Below, in pieces: positions 41,725 to 49,811 of a DNA stretch of 64,000 nt. The DNA is taken from positions 62,001 to 126,000 of the forward strand of contig JBBATH010000010.1 in the NCBI GenBank assembly GCA_040398845.1. The letters are read 5' to 3'. A model generated the notes under the pieces. The model saw only the letters and a program-made list of their open reading frames with translations. It did not search any database and was not told where the DNA came from. The DNA comes from WLND01 sp040398845. GTDB taxonomy: Bacteria > Actinomycetota > Actinomycetes > S36-B12. Made by a program: the position numbers and the translations under genes. Each line of letters begins with the position of its first letter. The stretch's first letter is position 1.

Positions 41725-42158
41725 TCAATCTCTTCCCACGCCATGTCGACTCCCCGGATGCAGCGATCCACCATCTATGGGATTGGTGCGATGTCCTCGG
41801 TGCCGAACTCACCGGTGGTCGTGCACTCGTAAGACCAGAGACTGGAGGCATGTCCATTCGTGGGGTTCGATTCGCCTTCCACGGGCACTCGACGGCTCTG
41901 TCGATCGATCTCAACCTCGATGGGGATTTGGTCGCGCTGCGATACCGATTCGACTACCGGGTCGGTGACCGTTTCCTTTGGCGGGCGGACAAGCATCCCG
42001 GGCACGAAGCTGAACTCGGAGGCATGTGCCACCTGCACATCGGCCCGAGTGAGCACACGAGAGTCGCCTCACCGGATTTTGACCTCGGCTCCATCGCCGA
42101 GAGGATCATGACGACGAACCGCGGTCTGAACGAAAGCAACAACCGAGTTCAAGGGTGA
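41721..42158 (+). CDS. Uncharacterised protein, TumE/DUF6516-like pattern (cassette gene 2)
   Basis: 145 residues from TTG 41721. The central region GDLVALRYRFDYRVGDRFLWRADKHPGH followed by MCHLHIGPSEHTRVASPDF recalls the RYxxH/Y...RxDxxPHH...PHHxH pattern of the small TumE/DUF6516 toxin-like proteins, but the match is partial and I would not call it a toxin on this. The C-terminus (IAERIMTTNRGLNESNN) is hydrophilic. It is coupled to the preceding 78-residue protein and ends 14 bp before direct repeat B. Confidence 0.6.
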   Translation: MINLFPRHVDSPDAAIHHLWDWCDVLGAELTGGRALVRPETGGMSIRGVRFAFHGHSTALSIDLNLDGDLVALRYRFDYRVGDRFLWRADKHPGHEAELGGMCHLHIGPSEHTRVASPDFDLGSIAERIMTTNRGLNESNNRVQG

Positions 42159-42172
42159 CGACTGATCCCATT

Positions 42173-42231
42173 CCCGTTTGGTCGGGTTGATGTCGCTGGC
42201 GGGTGCGATTCATAGGAAGGCAGCGACAACA
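42173..42231. repeat. Direct repeat, copy B (right flank of two-gene cassette)
   Basis: 59 bp, near identical to copy A at 41236-41295 (one T fewer in the CCCGTTT tract, and CATAGG instead of CTTAGG). Ends 41 bp before the DUF3107 stop. The two copies enclose the cassette genes 41488-42158 in about 0.9 kb. Confidence 0.85.
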
Positions 42232-42272
42232 AGGCGCCGAAAACCGACTTCCCGGTGGGTCGCCCTGCTGGG

Positions 42273-42500
42273 TCACATGGTGGAGCCGAAGCCCACCTTG
42301 CGGGTCGAAGCTGGGCCGATCTCAACGTAGGCGATCTTGCTGCCCGGCACGAGGATGGTGCGCCCGCGGTCGTCGGTGAGTGAGAGCAATGAGCCTGAGT
42401 TCAGCGCGGCCTCGACCAACTTGGTGACGTCCTCTGGAGACTGGGCGCTCTCGATAGTGATCTCGCGGGGGGTGTCCTGCACGCCGATTTTGATGTCCAC
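42273..42500 (-). CDS. DUF3107 protein
   Basis: 75 residues matching the actinobacterial DUF3107 family (mycobacterial TB9.4/Rv3208A): DIKIGVQDTPREITIESAQS, VEAALNSGSLLSLTDDRGRTI and PGSKIAYVEIGPASTRKVGFG. ATP-binding or other function is not established. It lies ahead of (rightward) the tetR-like gene in the same orientation, as in mycobacteria. Confidence 0.88.
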   Translation of the reverse strand: MDIKIGVQDTPREITIESAQSPEDVTKLVEAALNSGSLLSLTDDRGRTILVPGSKIAYVEIGPASTRKVGFGSTM

Positions 42501-42590
42501 TGCACTGCCTTTCGATCTTCCGATGCGGATTGTGTCGTCGATACAGATTGAGCGAGGTCAGGCTCCGGAGGATGCGGCCCTTGGATGAGA

Positions 42591-43235
42591 CTAGTCGGCT
42601 TGGGCGCCAGTCGCGATGTCGTGCGGGGGGTGGGTCAAGGGGAAGCCGCGAATACCGCGCCAAGCAAGCGCAGCGATGAGATCCGCAGCTTCATCGCGGG
42701 ACATCAGGAGGTCCTCCTTGGCGAGCCAGCGCCGAGCCGCCACCTGAGCCATGCCCTGCATGCCGGAACCGAGGAGGAGGGCCTCGTCCGCGCGAAGGCC
42801 GGTGTCCTGCGAGATGACCTTGGCGATCTGCCGGGCGATCTCGTGATCGGCCACGTCGACCCGCATTCGCACCGCGGGCTCGTTCATCAGGTCGCTCTCA
42901 AAGACCAGCCGGTAGGCGCTGTCGGGGTTGTCTACGAAGGCGAAGTAGGCGCGCATGGTCTGCTGAACGCGCACCTTGTTATCGGGCGTCTCCCGGACAG
43001 CGGTATCCGTGGCTTCGAGTAGTTCCTCGATTCCAGCATCAAGGAGGGCGAGGTAAAGTTCGAGCTTGCTTGGAAAGTGTTGGTAGAGGACGGGCTTGGA
43101 AACGCCGGCCCGTTCAGCGATGACGTCCATGCCTGCCGCGTAGTAGCCAGATTCGACGAACACGGCGCGGGCTGCGTCGAGTACCTTGGTACGTCGCTGC
43201 TCCTTGGGCATGCGCGCGGGCGCCCCGATGCTCAT
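42591..43235 (-). CDS. TetR-family transcriptional regulator
   Basis: 214 residues. HTH: RTKVLDAARAVFVESGYYAAGMDVIAERAGVSKPVLYQHFPSK (about 15-57), then an all-helical ligand domain. Homologous by position to mycobacterial Rv3208. The adjacent DUF3107 gene is in the same orientation 90 nt away and may be co-regulated. Ligand unknown. Divergent from the alpha/beta hydrolase gene (32-nt gap). Confidence 0.85.
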   Translation of the reverse strand: MSIGAPARMPKEQRRTKVLDAARAVFVESGYYAAGMDVIAERAGVSKPVLYQHFPSKLELYLALLDAGIEELLEATDTAVRETPDNKVRVQQTMRAYFAFVDNPDSAYRLVFESDLMNEPAVRMRVDVADHEIARQIAKVISQDTGLRADEALLLGSGMQGMAQVAARRWLAKEDLLMSRDEAADLIAALAWRGIRGFPLTHPPHDIATGAQAD

Positions 43236-43267
43236 GGGCGAATGGTAGTCATGGGTAATCTGTCAGG

Positions 43268-44158
43268 GTGAGCCTTCAGGCCCCTTGGCCCAGAACTGAT
43301 GCATTGCTCGAATCCCGGACCCTGTCCGTGCGCCATGCGCCGTCGACGAATCCGGGGTCGCCGGGTGCCGTGTTCATCCATGGCCTCGGTGGGTCGTCGC
43401 TCAACTGGACCGACCTCATGGCAGCGCTCCAGCCGGACGTCGACGGCTACGCGGTCGATCTCGGCGGGTTCGGTGAGTCGCCACCCCCGCGTGATGGCGA
43501 CATGACGCCCGCGGGTCATGCTGCAGGGGTCGTCGAATTCATCATGGAGGAACTCGGCGGCAAACCTGTCCACGTCTTTGGTAACTCCCTCGGCGGCTCG
43601 GTCGCGCTGCAACTGGCAGCCCGCCGCCCTGATCTCGCCCGGAGCCTCACGCTCATCTCGCCCGCGCTCCCGTCGGCGTTCGCGACACGGTCGAATGCCC
43701 ACCTCCCCGTCATCGCCATGCCGGGTGTTGGCGAGCGGCTCATCGAGAAATACCTCACCTTGCCCGCCGAGCAGCGGGTTCGCGCGACGATCGACACCTG
43801 CTTTGGTGATCCGTCGAGGTCGTCGGGCCAGCGGACTGACGAGGCGCGGGAGGAGGCGGAGTCGCGTGATCATCTGCCATATGTAGCCGATGCATTCCTT
43901 CGCTCGCTTCGCGGTCTACTGCGCACCTACGTTGACCTCGGTCCCCAGCGGCCCTGGAAACTGGCCTCGCGTGTTCAGTGCCCGACCCTCGTCATCTACG
44001 GCGGTCAGGACCCTCTCGTCGGCTCAGGGGCAGCCCATCGCGTCACGAAGCACTTTCGCCACGCCCATGTTGTCGTGCTGCCAGACTCCGGCCACGTCGC
44101 GCAAATGGAACACCCAGACCTCGTCTACGAGGCTTGGGTGCGCTTCTGCCGGTCCTGA
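43268..44158 (+). CDS. Alpha/beta hydrolase
   Basis: 296 residues. Oxyanion segment VFIHGLGGSSLNW (about 36-48), nucleophile elbow VFGNSLGGSVALQLA (Ser in GNSLGG, about 99-113), acid in YGGQDPLVGS (about 242-251) and final His in PDSGHVAQMEHPD (about 275-287), a full triad. Resembles mycobacterial Rv3207c-neighbour lipase/esterase-like proteins; substrate unknown. GTG 43268 lies 12 nt after TAATCT. Confidence 0.85.
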   Translation: MSLQAPWPRTDALLESRTLSVRHAPSTNPGSPGAVFIHGLGGSSLNWTDLMAALQPDVDGYAVDLGGFGESPPPRDGDMTPAGHAAGVVEFIMEELGGKPVHVFGNSLGGSVALQLAARRPDLARSLTLISPALPSAFATRSNAHLPVIAMPGVGERLIEKYLTLPAEQRVRATIDTCFGDPSRSSGQRTDEAREEAESRDHLPYVADAFLRSLRGLLRTYVDLGPQRPWKLASRVQCPTLVIYGGQDPLVGSGAAHRVTKHFRHAHVVVLPDSGHVAQMEHPDLVYEAWVRFCRS

Positions 44159-44185
44159 CGCGCATTGCGCACATATCCTGTCACC

Positions 44186-45046
44186 GTGACCCCGAGAGCA
44201 GGCATCCCTCAGTGGTCAGGGGTCGCTGCATGGCGGTCGCGACTGCGCCTCCTCGAGGGTGAGCCCGACCCGGTACACCGAAATCGGCTCATCACTGCGG
44301 CATACGACGACCTCTCCCGAGAGACAGCGAGCGTGCTAGGCGAGGTGGATGCGAACTGGCTCACCTTCGGCAAGTGGGCGAGTTTCACCGCCGGCCGGTT
44401 CATCCGGGGTGAGGGCGCCCCGGTGCGGTGGGGTGCGGGCAAGGTCGCGGAGGGGAATATCGCAATCATCTGCGACATCGCCCCCCAATTTGTCCGCTTC
44501 CTCGAACTCGCTGACGCAGACAGCGCTCATGACCTCGCAGCCCTCGTAGCGTCCGATGATCTCCTCGGGCGCAACCCGAACAGCCTGGAGGCATTCTCCT
44601 CCTACGCTGAGGCCCTGCGGATCGACAATGACCTCGACGATGCCGGATCAGCTCAGGCGATGCTGCGCGGGAACCTCCTCATCGCGCATCATGAGCAGTC
44701 CCTTGCTGATGATTTTGTTGACGATGCCATGCCGCTGGGCGGACTCTTCGGGGTCATCGCGACGAGGTTCGTCACCCTCGATATTCCCGAGGGGACGTTG
44801 GATCTCAGCCAGCCAGTCCCGCGGCCGCGGTATCTCCACGGTGATCGGTGGCCGCTCGCGCTTTCGGAAATCTCGGACGCGCGTCTCAATGCGCTTGTGC
44901 GGTCATACGGTCATGAGTGGGGGATGACGGACGGCTCCGCGGCCACCACCTGGGAGGTGTTCGATGAGCGGATGGGGTTCATCGCGCAGTTTTTCCGGGC
45001 GTATCAGCGCGATCCATCGCTTCGCTCACCCATGTCGGACCGGTAG
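44186..45046 (+). CDS. Conserved-looking protein of unknown function
   Basis: 286 residues, soluble, no signal or membrane helix; I do not recognise a family. Notable blocks: DANWLTFGKWASFTAGRFIRGEG (about 55-77), AIICDIAPQFVRFLELAD, MLRGNLLIAHHEQSLADDFVDDAM with a HHEQ that could bind metal, and HEWGMTDGSAATTWEVFDERMGFIAQFFRAYQ. GTG 44186 is chosen from TATCCT 12 nt upstream; a TTG at 44165 is possible. Separated by 156 bp from the tad operon. Confidence 0.72.
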   Translation: MTPRAGIPQWSGVAAWRSRLRLLEGEPDPVHRNRLITAAYDDLSRETASVLGEVDANWLTFGKWASFTAGRFIRGEGAPVRWGAGKVAEGNIAIICDIAPQFVRFLELADADSAHDLAALVASDDLLGRNPNSLEAFSSYAEALRIDNDLDDAGSAQAMLRGNLLIAHHEQSLADDFVDDAMPLGGLFGVIATRFVTLDIPEGTLDLSQPVPRPRYLHGDRWPLALSEISDARLNALVRSYGHEWGMTDGSAATTWEVFDERMGFIAQFFRAYQRDPSLRSPMSDR

Positions 45047-45071
45047 ATCGGATCCCTCCCGCCTGCCGAAG

Positions 45072-45080
45072 TTATCCACA
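45072..45080 (+). promoter_or_regulatory. Perfect DnaA-box sequence upstream of the tad operon
   Basis: TTATCCACA is an exact consensus DnaA box. It is single, with no cluster or AT-rich element, so this is not an origin. It may be chance or a transcriptional DnaA site. It lies in the 156-bp gap before cpaF that also contains CCGACGTACCGTCGG, a small hairpin. Confidence 0.3.
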
Positions 45081-45202
45081 GTTCCAAATCGCTGCTAGCT
45101 CGGAGGTGGCTGACCGACGTACCGTCGGCGACAGCAGCACCGCGGGCATCGAATTCTCGTCCCGGTCGCTGCGTCCACGTCACGACAGCAGGGGGATTTG
45201 CC

Positions 45203-46480
45203 ATGGCATTCGATGCGGAGCGCACACAGGTGCGTGCTGTCGCCGAGGAGCGAGTTCGCGAGCTCATCCGCTCGCAGGGTATTGATCCGTTGCGCGACCA
45301 CAATGCCATCCGCGACGCGATCGACCGGGCTGTTGCTGACGCTGTCGGCGAGGCCCTCGCCTCCAGCGAAGCCCTGCGCATCGACCCCGTGCAGCTGGCG
45401 CTTGAGGTCCAGCACGCCGTGGCCGGGTTCGGCCCGCTGCAGAGATTCTTCGACGACCCGACCGTTGAGGAGGTCTGGATCAACGAGCCAGGCCGGGTCT
45501 TCGTCGCGAGGGCTGGCCGCAGCGAATTGACGTCGGTAGTTCTCACCGATTGTGAGGTGCGCGATCTTGTCGAGCGGATGCTTCGGATCTCGGGTCGCCG
45601 CCTCGACACCAGCAGCCCCTTTGTTGATGCAATGCTTCCTGACGGCAGTCGGCTGCACGTCGTGATTCCCGATATCACCCGGACCCACTGGTCGGTCAAC
45701 GTGCGTCGATTCATTATGCGGCCCAAGCACATTGATGATCTTGTGCCTGCCGGAATGGTGAGCGCCCAGGCCGCAGCGTTCCTTTCGGCCGCTGTCGTGA
45801 GCGGGTTAAACATCGTGGTGGCGGGCGGCACCCAAGCGGGCAAGACCACCCTGCTCAGTGCCCTCCTCGGATGCGTGCCCATGCACGAGCGAATCATCTC
45901 CTGCGAGGAGGTCTTCGAGCTTCAGGTCGCCCACCCTGATTGGGTTGCGATGCAGACCCGCGATGCGAGCCTCGAGGGCACCGGTGAGATCCCGCTGCGC
46001 CGTCTCGTGCGCGAGGCGCTGCGAATGCGACCCACGAGACTCATCGTCGGCGAGGTCCGCCAGTCGGAGGCACTCGATCTCCTTATCGCGATGAACAGCG
46101 GGATGCCTGCGATGGCGACCCTGCACGCGAACAGCGCGCGCGAGGCGGTCACCAAACTCTGCACCCTGCCGCTTCTCGCCGGGCAGAACATCCCTGGGGA
46201 TTTCGTTGTGCCGACGGTTGCGGGGTGTGTCGATCTCGTTGTTCACACCGCCACCGGCAACGACGGCGGTCGGCGAATCCGTGAGATTTCGGCACTACCG
46301 GGCCGGGTCGAGTCGGGCGTGGTTGAGATGTCCGACATCTTCGCCGACCGCGGTGCCGGGCTTGAACGGGCCGGCGGATTCCCCCCGCATGCGGAGCGCT
46401 TCGTTCGGGCGGGATTCGATCTTGCGCACCTTCTCCGTTGCGAGGACCAGCCGGCCATTCGCAGCGGCAGGGCAGCCTGA
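45203..46480 (+). CDS. cpaF: Tad pilus ATPase CpaF/TadA
   Basis: 425-residue type II/IV secretion ATPase powering Flp/Tad pilus assembly. FDDPTVEEVWINEPGRVFV opens the N-terminal domain; NVRRFIMRPKHIDDLV, Walker A GGTQAGKTTLLSAL (about 207-220), ISCEEVFELQ, the Asp-box TRDASLEGTGEIPLRRLVREALRMRPTRLIVGEVR, and ATLHANSAREAVTKL. First gene of a seven-gene operon; each following start overlaps or closely follows a stop. Confidence 0.92.
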   Translation: MAFDAERTQVRAVAEERVRELIRSQGIDPLRDHNAIRDAIDRAVADAVGEALASSEALRIDPVQLALEVQHAVAGFGPLQRFFDDPTVEEVWINEPGRVFVARAGRSELTSVVLTDCEVRDLVERMLRISGRRLDTSSPFVDAMLPDGSRLHVVIPDITRTHWSVNVRRFIMRPKHIDDLVPAGMVSAQAAAFLSAAVVSGLNIVVAGGTQAGKTTLLSALLGCVPMHERIISCEEVFELQVAHPDWVAMQTRDASLEGTGEIPLRRLVREALRMRPTRLIVGEVRQSEALDLLIAMNSGMPAMATLHANSAREAVTKLCTLPLLAGQNIPGDFVVPTVAGCVDLVVHTATGNDGGRRIREISALPGRVESGVVEMSDIFADRGAGLERAGGFPPHAERFVRAGFDLAHLLRCEDQPAIRSGRAA

Positions 46481-47355
46481 TGGGCGCGGTACTCGGCCTC
46501 ATCGCCGGACTCGGCGCGATGCTCATCCTGTTTGCGCTCACCGATCACACCCTGCCGGGAGCCGCCCATGGCGGTGCTGCGTCCCCCGTTTCAAGTGGCC
46601 GGCTGCGGCAGCTCATCGACCAGTCTGGGATTCCCCGCGCCACGGTGCCGAGCCTCCTCGGAGCGTGCGCTGCCGGAGCCGTGTTCGTCGCGGTTGCTGC
46701 ACTCCTTGTCACCGCGGTACCCATGGCCGCCGTCATCGCGGGCGGGGTTGCGGGATACCTGCCGATCCTCCTGCTGCGGAGGCGTGCCGTCGCTCGTCAA
46801 AGGGCGCTCCGGTCGGCCTGGCCGGATGCCGTTGACGCTCTCGTGTCCGCAGTCCGCGCGGGGATGTCACTCCCCGAGGCGGTCGGGCAGCTCGGGCACC
46901 GAGGTCCGGACCCCCTCCGTCCATCGTTCCGACTATTTGAGCGCGAGTACCGCGCGACGGGCTCATTCCTCGCATCGCTTGACGTACTTCAGGAGTCGCT
47001 CAGTGACCCGGTCGCTGATCGTGTCCTGGCGTCACTTCGTATTGCCCGCGAGGTGGGTGGCACTGATCTCGGCACGGTCCTGCGCACCCTCAGCGTGCTC
47101 CTTCGGGAGGACGCCAGAACCCGGGGAGAGATTGAATCACGACAGAGTTGGACGGTGAGTGCGGCGAAACTCGCTGTCGCAGCGCCATGGATCACCCTGG
47201 CATTGCTGTGCTCGCGGCCGGAGGCGGCGAAAGCGTACGCATCCCTGACCGGTGCCCTCGTTCTGCTCGTAGCCGCTGGCATGTCTTTCACCGCGTACCG
47301 GGTCATGCTCCTCATCGGGCGGCTTCCAACCGAGCCGCGGCTGGCCGCATCATGA
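46480..47355 (+). CDS. tadB: Tad pilus membrane protein TadB-like
   Basis: 291 residues of the type II secretion GspF-like family. Four membrane helices (about 2-22, 56-80 as two, 220-245, 255-275) flank a cytoplasmic GSPII_F domain with WPDAVDALVSAVRAGMSLPEAV and DRVLASLRIAREVGGTDLGTVL. ATG 46480 shares its A with the cpaF stop. It pairs with TadC to form the inner-membrane platform. Confidence 0.87.
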   Translation: MGAVLGLIAGLGAMLILFALTDHTLPGAAHGGAASPVSSGRLRQLIDQSGIPRATVPSLLGACAAGAVFVAVAALLVTAVPMAAVIAGGVAGYLPILLLRRRAVARQRALRSAWPDAVDALVSAVRAGMSLPEAVGQLGHRGPDPLRPSFRLFEREYRATGSFLASLDVLQESLSDPVADRVLASLRIAREVGGTDLGTVLRTLSVLLREDARTRGEIESRQSWTVSAAKLAVAAPWITLALLCSRPEAAKAYASLTGALVLLVAAGMSFTAYRVMLLIGRLPTEPRLAAS

Positions 47356-48254
47356 CCCCGCAGGCCATTGGGGCCCTGGCCGGGTTCACCTTCGCCCTCG
47401 GCGCGCTCCTGGTGATTGCCCGCTTGGGGGCGACGAGCCGGCCGACCCTGTTGAGCCGGATCGCTCCCTACGTCCCGTCATCTCCTGCGATTGCCCGAAA
47501 CCAGCGGTCTGCGGACTCGTCACTGGCGACCCTCATCGCGCTGGTCCGCCCGAGCCGCGCGGGATCCTGGGACACCTCACTTCGGGCTCGACTTCAGCGT
47601 GCCGGCCGTGGTGATGACCTCGACGGCTTTCGGGTCGAGCAGGTCTTGGCTGGGGTCACCGGGCTCGTGGGCGGCGGGCTACTCGGCGTCCTGGGAATTG
47701 CTCGGGGAGGCGCGGCAATTGCGATCATTGTGCTCCCGCTGTTCGGCGCGGGTGCTGCACTCCTGCTCGCTGATCGGCACCTTGCCCGCCAGGTGAAGGC
47801 TCGTCAGGTTCGGATGGGCGAGCAACTGCCCATCGTCGCCGAACTCCTCGCTTTCGCGGTGGCGGCAGGGGAGTCGCCAGTAGGGGCGATTGAACGGGTG
47901 ACCCGCACCGTAGCGGGGGACCTGTCGAAGGAGTTCGCGGTCGCCATGGGTGAGTTGCGTGCGGGCGCGCCTCTCGACGACGCATTGCGCGGGATCGCTG
48001 AGCGAACCGCGAGTCCCGCGGTCGAGCGATTCATTGACGGCCTCATCATGGCGATCGAGCGGGGAACGCCGATGGCCGAGGTTCTCCGAGCCCAGGCAGC
48101 CGATGCCAGGGCGACCAGTCGTCGCTTGCTCATGGAATCCGCGGGCCGAAAGGACGTGGCCATGCTCATCCCGGTGGTCTTCCTCATCCTGCCGACCGTC
48201 GTCCTTATCGCCATGTTCCCGGGCTTCCAGAGCCTTCAACTCATCGTTCGATAA
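47352..48254 (+). CDS. tadC: Tad pilus membrane protein TadC-like
   Basis: 300 residues, second GSPII_F protein: RVEQVLAGVTGLVGGGLLGVLG and IAIIVLPLFGAGAALLLADR helices, MGEQLPIVAELLAFAVAAGESPVGAIERV, FIDGLIMAIERGTPMAEVLR, and a C-terminal hydrophobic ending DVAMLIPVVFLILPTVVLIAMF. Overlaps tadB by 4 nt (ATGA). 24 nt before the pilin-like gene. Confidence 0.87.
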   Translation: MTPQAIGALAGFTFALGALLVIARLGATSRPTLLSRIAPYVPSSPAIARNQRSADSSLATLIALVRPSRAGSWDTSLRARLQRAGRGDDLDGFRVEQVLAGVTGLVGGGLLGVLGIARGGAAIAIIVLPLFGAGAALLLADRHLARQVKARQVRMGEQLPIVAELLAFAVAAGESPVGAIERVTRTVAGDLSKEFAVAMGELRAGAPLDDALRGIAERTASPAVERFIDGLIMAIERGTPMAEVLRAQAADARATSRRLLMESAGRKDVAMLIPVVFLILPTVVLIAMFPGFQSLQLIVR

Positions 48255-48278
48255 CACACCCAACAAAAAGGAGAAATC

Positions 48279-48473
48279 ATGTCAATCACCACCCGTGCCT
48301 ACGCTCGGATCGCTGCGAGGCTCTCGACTCTCGGAGATGACCGAGGCGACGTACCTGGCTGGGTTCTCGTATCCGTCATGACTGCTGGCCTCGTTACCGC
48401 GATCTGGCTCATTGCCGACGACCAGCTCACCTCGGTCCTCGACCGCGCCATCTCCTCGGTTTCGACACCGTGA
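48279..48473 (+). CDS. Short Flp-pilin-like/DUF4244-type protein
   Basis: 64 residues with one transmembrane segment (VPGWVLVSVMTAGLVTAIWLIA, about 27-48) after a charged GDDRGD. Position after tadC, before the TadE-like genes, and the short cytoplasmic leader are those of a minor Flp pilin or DUF4244 protein. AAAAAGGAGAAATC provides a strong ribosome binding site, consistent with high expression. Its stop overlaps the next GTG. Confidence 0.78.
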   Translation: MSITTRAYARIAARLSTLGDDRGDVPGWVLVSVMTAGLVTAIWLIADDQLTSVLDRAISSVSTP

Positions 48474-48886
48474 TCGCCCGCACCCCCGCCGACCGCTCGC
48501 CGCCCCTGCGGCGGCTTGCGTCGGAGCGCGGCAACGCCACCGTCGAGTTCGCTCTGGTCGCGCCGCTCCTGCTGGCCGTCGGGTTGGCCGTCCTTCAGAT
48601 CGCTCTCGCGCTCCATGTTCGAGCGACGATCACGGCGGCCGCCGCCGAGGGTGCCCGGGCTGCGGCGCTGGCAGGCTCAGACTTGGGGGCCGGAGAGCGA
48701 CGAACGAGGGCACTGCTGGCCGGCAACGTGGCCGGCGATCTCATCGAGGGCATCACCGTGTGGCGGGAGGTCCGTGATGGGGCCCTCGTCGTTGCCGTGG
48801 GGGTCGACGCCAAACTTCCGCTTCTTGGTCTGCTCGGGCCGACGGTGATGCATGTCGACGGCCATGCGCTTGCCGAGCAGCCGTGA
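48470..48886 (+). CDS. TadE-family pseudopilin
   Basis: 138 residues. The ASERGNATVEFALVAPLLLAVGLAVLQIAL sequence (about 17-46) is the TadE signature (glutamate at +5 of a hydrophobic helix preceded by a prepilin-like RGNATVEF). The remaining domain is extracytoplasmic. GTG start overlaps the previous stop and its own stop overlaps the next gene (ATGA-type), so the pseudopilins are translated together. Confidence 0.85.
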   Translation: MIARTPADRSPPLRRLASERGNATVEFALVAPLLLAVGLAVLQIALALHVRATITAAAAEGARAAALAGSDLGAGERRTRALLAGNVAGDLIEGITVWREVRDGALVVAVGVDAKLPLLGLLGPTVMHVDGHALAEQP

Positions 48887-49347
48887 AGCCGGGTGCATGG
48901 TCGCGTCGACGTGCGGCCTTGGCGGGAGATCGTGGCAGCGCGGTCACGGAGTTCCTCGTGATCGGAGTGCTCGTCCTCGTTCCACTCAGTTACATCGTCA
49001 TGTCGGTGATGCGCGTTCAGGGCGCAGCGTTCGCAAGCTCCCAGGCAGCCCGTGAGGCCGGGCGGGCCTTCGTGACCTCCGAGTCGGTGACCCACGGACA
49101 GCAGCGCGCTGAGGTGGCAGCGCGGCTGGCCTTTTCCGATCAAGGGTTTGAAATGCCGGCCTCGGCGTTGCGAATCTCGTGCGGTGGAGCTGACTGCCTC
49201 GCACCCGGGGGCGTAGTGAGCATCGATCTCGACTGGGTGGTCGACCTCCCCTGGATTCCGTCGAGCCTCGCAGGGGGCCGGTCGTTCTCGGTGCCGATCC
49301 ACGCGGTCCATGAGGTTCCCGTCGATGCCTTCCGGGTCTCGTCATGA
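48883..49347 (+). CDS. TadE/F-like pseudopilin
   Basis: 154 residues. GDRGSAVTEFLVIGVLVLVPLSYIVMSV (about 15-42) is again a pseudopilin-type helix with the glutamate in TEFL. A cysteine pair in SCGGADC (about 101-107) could form a disulfide outside the cell. The second of three consecutive TadE-like components. Confidence 0.82.
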   Translation: MKPGAWSRRRAALAGDRGSAVTEFLVIGVLVLVPLSYIVMSVMRVQGAAFASSQAAREAGRAFVTSESVTHGQQRAEVAARLAFSDQGFEMPASALRISCGGADCLAPGGVVSIDLDWVVDLPWIPSSLAGGRSFSVPIHAVHEVPVDAFRVSS

Positions 49348-49787
49348 GGGTCGACCGCCGCGAGTCGCTACGCGGCGAGCGAGGGAGCGTCCTCATCCTC
49401 GGCATCGGAATGATCATTGTTGGGCTTCTCGCGGTGACGGTCTGCGTTGATGTGTCGGCGGCATTCCTTCAGCGACGGGCTCTCATGTCGATCGGTGATT
49501 CCGCGGCGCTCGCGGGTGCTCAGTCGATCGACCTCGACAGTTATTACGCAAATGGCGCTTCGGTCGGCACGCGGCTGAGCCCGGCTGCGGTTTCAGCTGC
49601 GGTCCGCCGGCAGGTGAGCCTGGCTCGTGGGACCTCTGAGTTGACGGTTGAGGGGATCACGACGGATGGCGTGACGGTTCGCGTCCAGTTAAGCGAGCCG
49701 CTGGAACTCCCGTTCCTCGCAGGGCTGCACTCCGAGCGAGTGCGGATTGAATCCTCGGCACGGCTGGACTACCGAACTGCGCCGTGA
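49344..49787 (+). CDS. TadG/Rv3654c-like pilus-associated protein
   Basis: 147 residues. RGERGSVLILGIGMIIVGLLAVTVCVDVSAAF (about 9-40) is the helix of the Flp-associated TadG_N/Rv3654c group, followed by ALMSIGDSAALAGAQSID, typical of this family. The C-terminal ~90 residues are extracytoplasmic. Last gene of the tad operon, ending 24 nt before prfB. Confidence 0.82.
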   Translation: MRVDRRESLRGERGSVLILGIGMIIVGLLAVTVCVDVSAAFLQRRALMSIGDSAALAGAQSIDLDSYYANGASVGTRLSPAAVSAAVRRQVSLARGTSELTVEGITTDGVTVRVQLSEPLELPFLAGLHSERVRIESSARLDYRTAP

Positions 49788-49811
49788 GCGGGCCACGTAC
49801 CCTTGTGACTC

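Noticed and set aside
41236..42231. Integron attC sites
   Set aside because: The repeats lack GTTRRRY and RYYYAAC core sites, and no intI-type integrase is nearby, so I do not call them attC.
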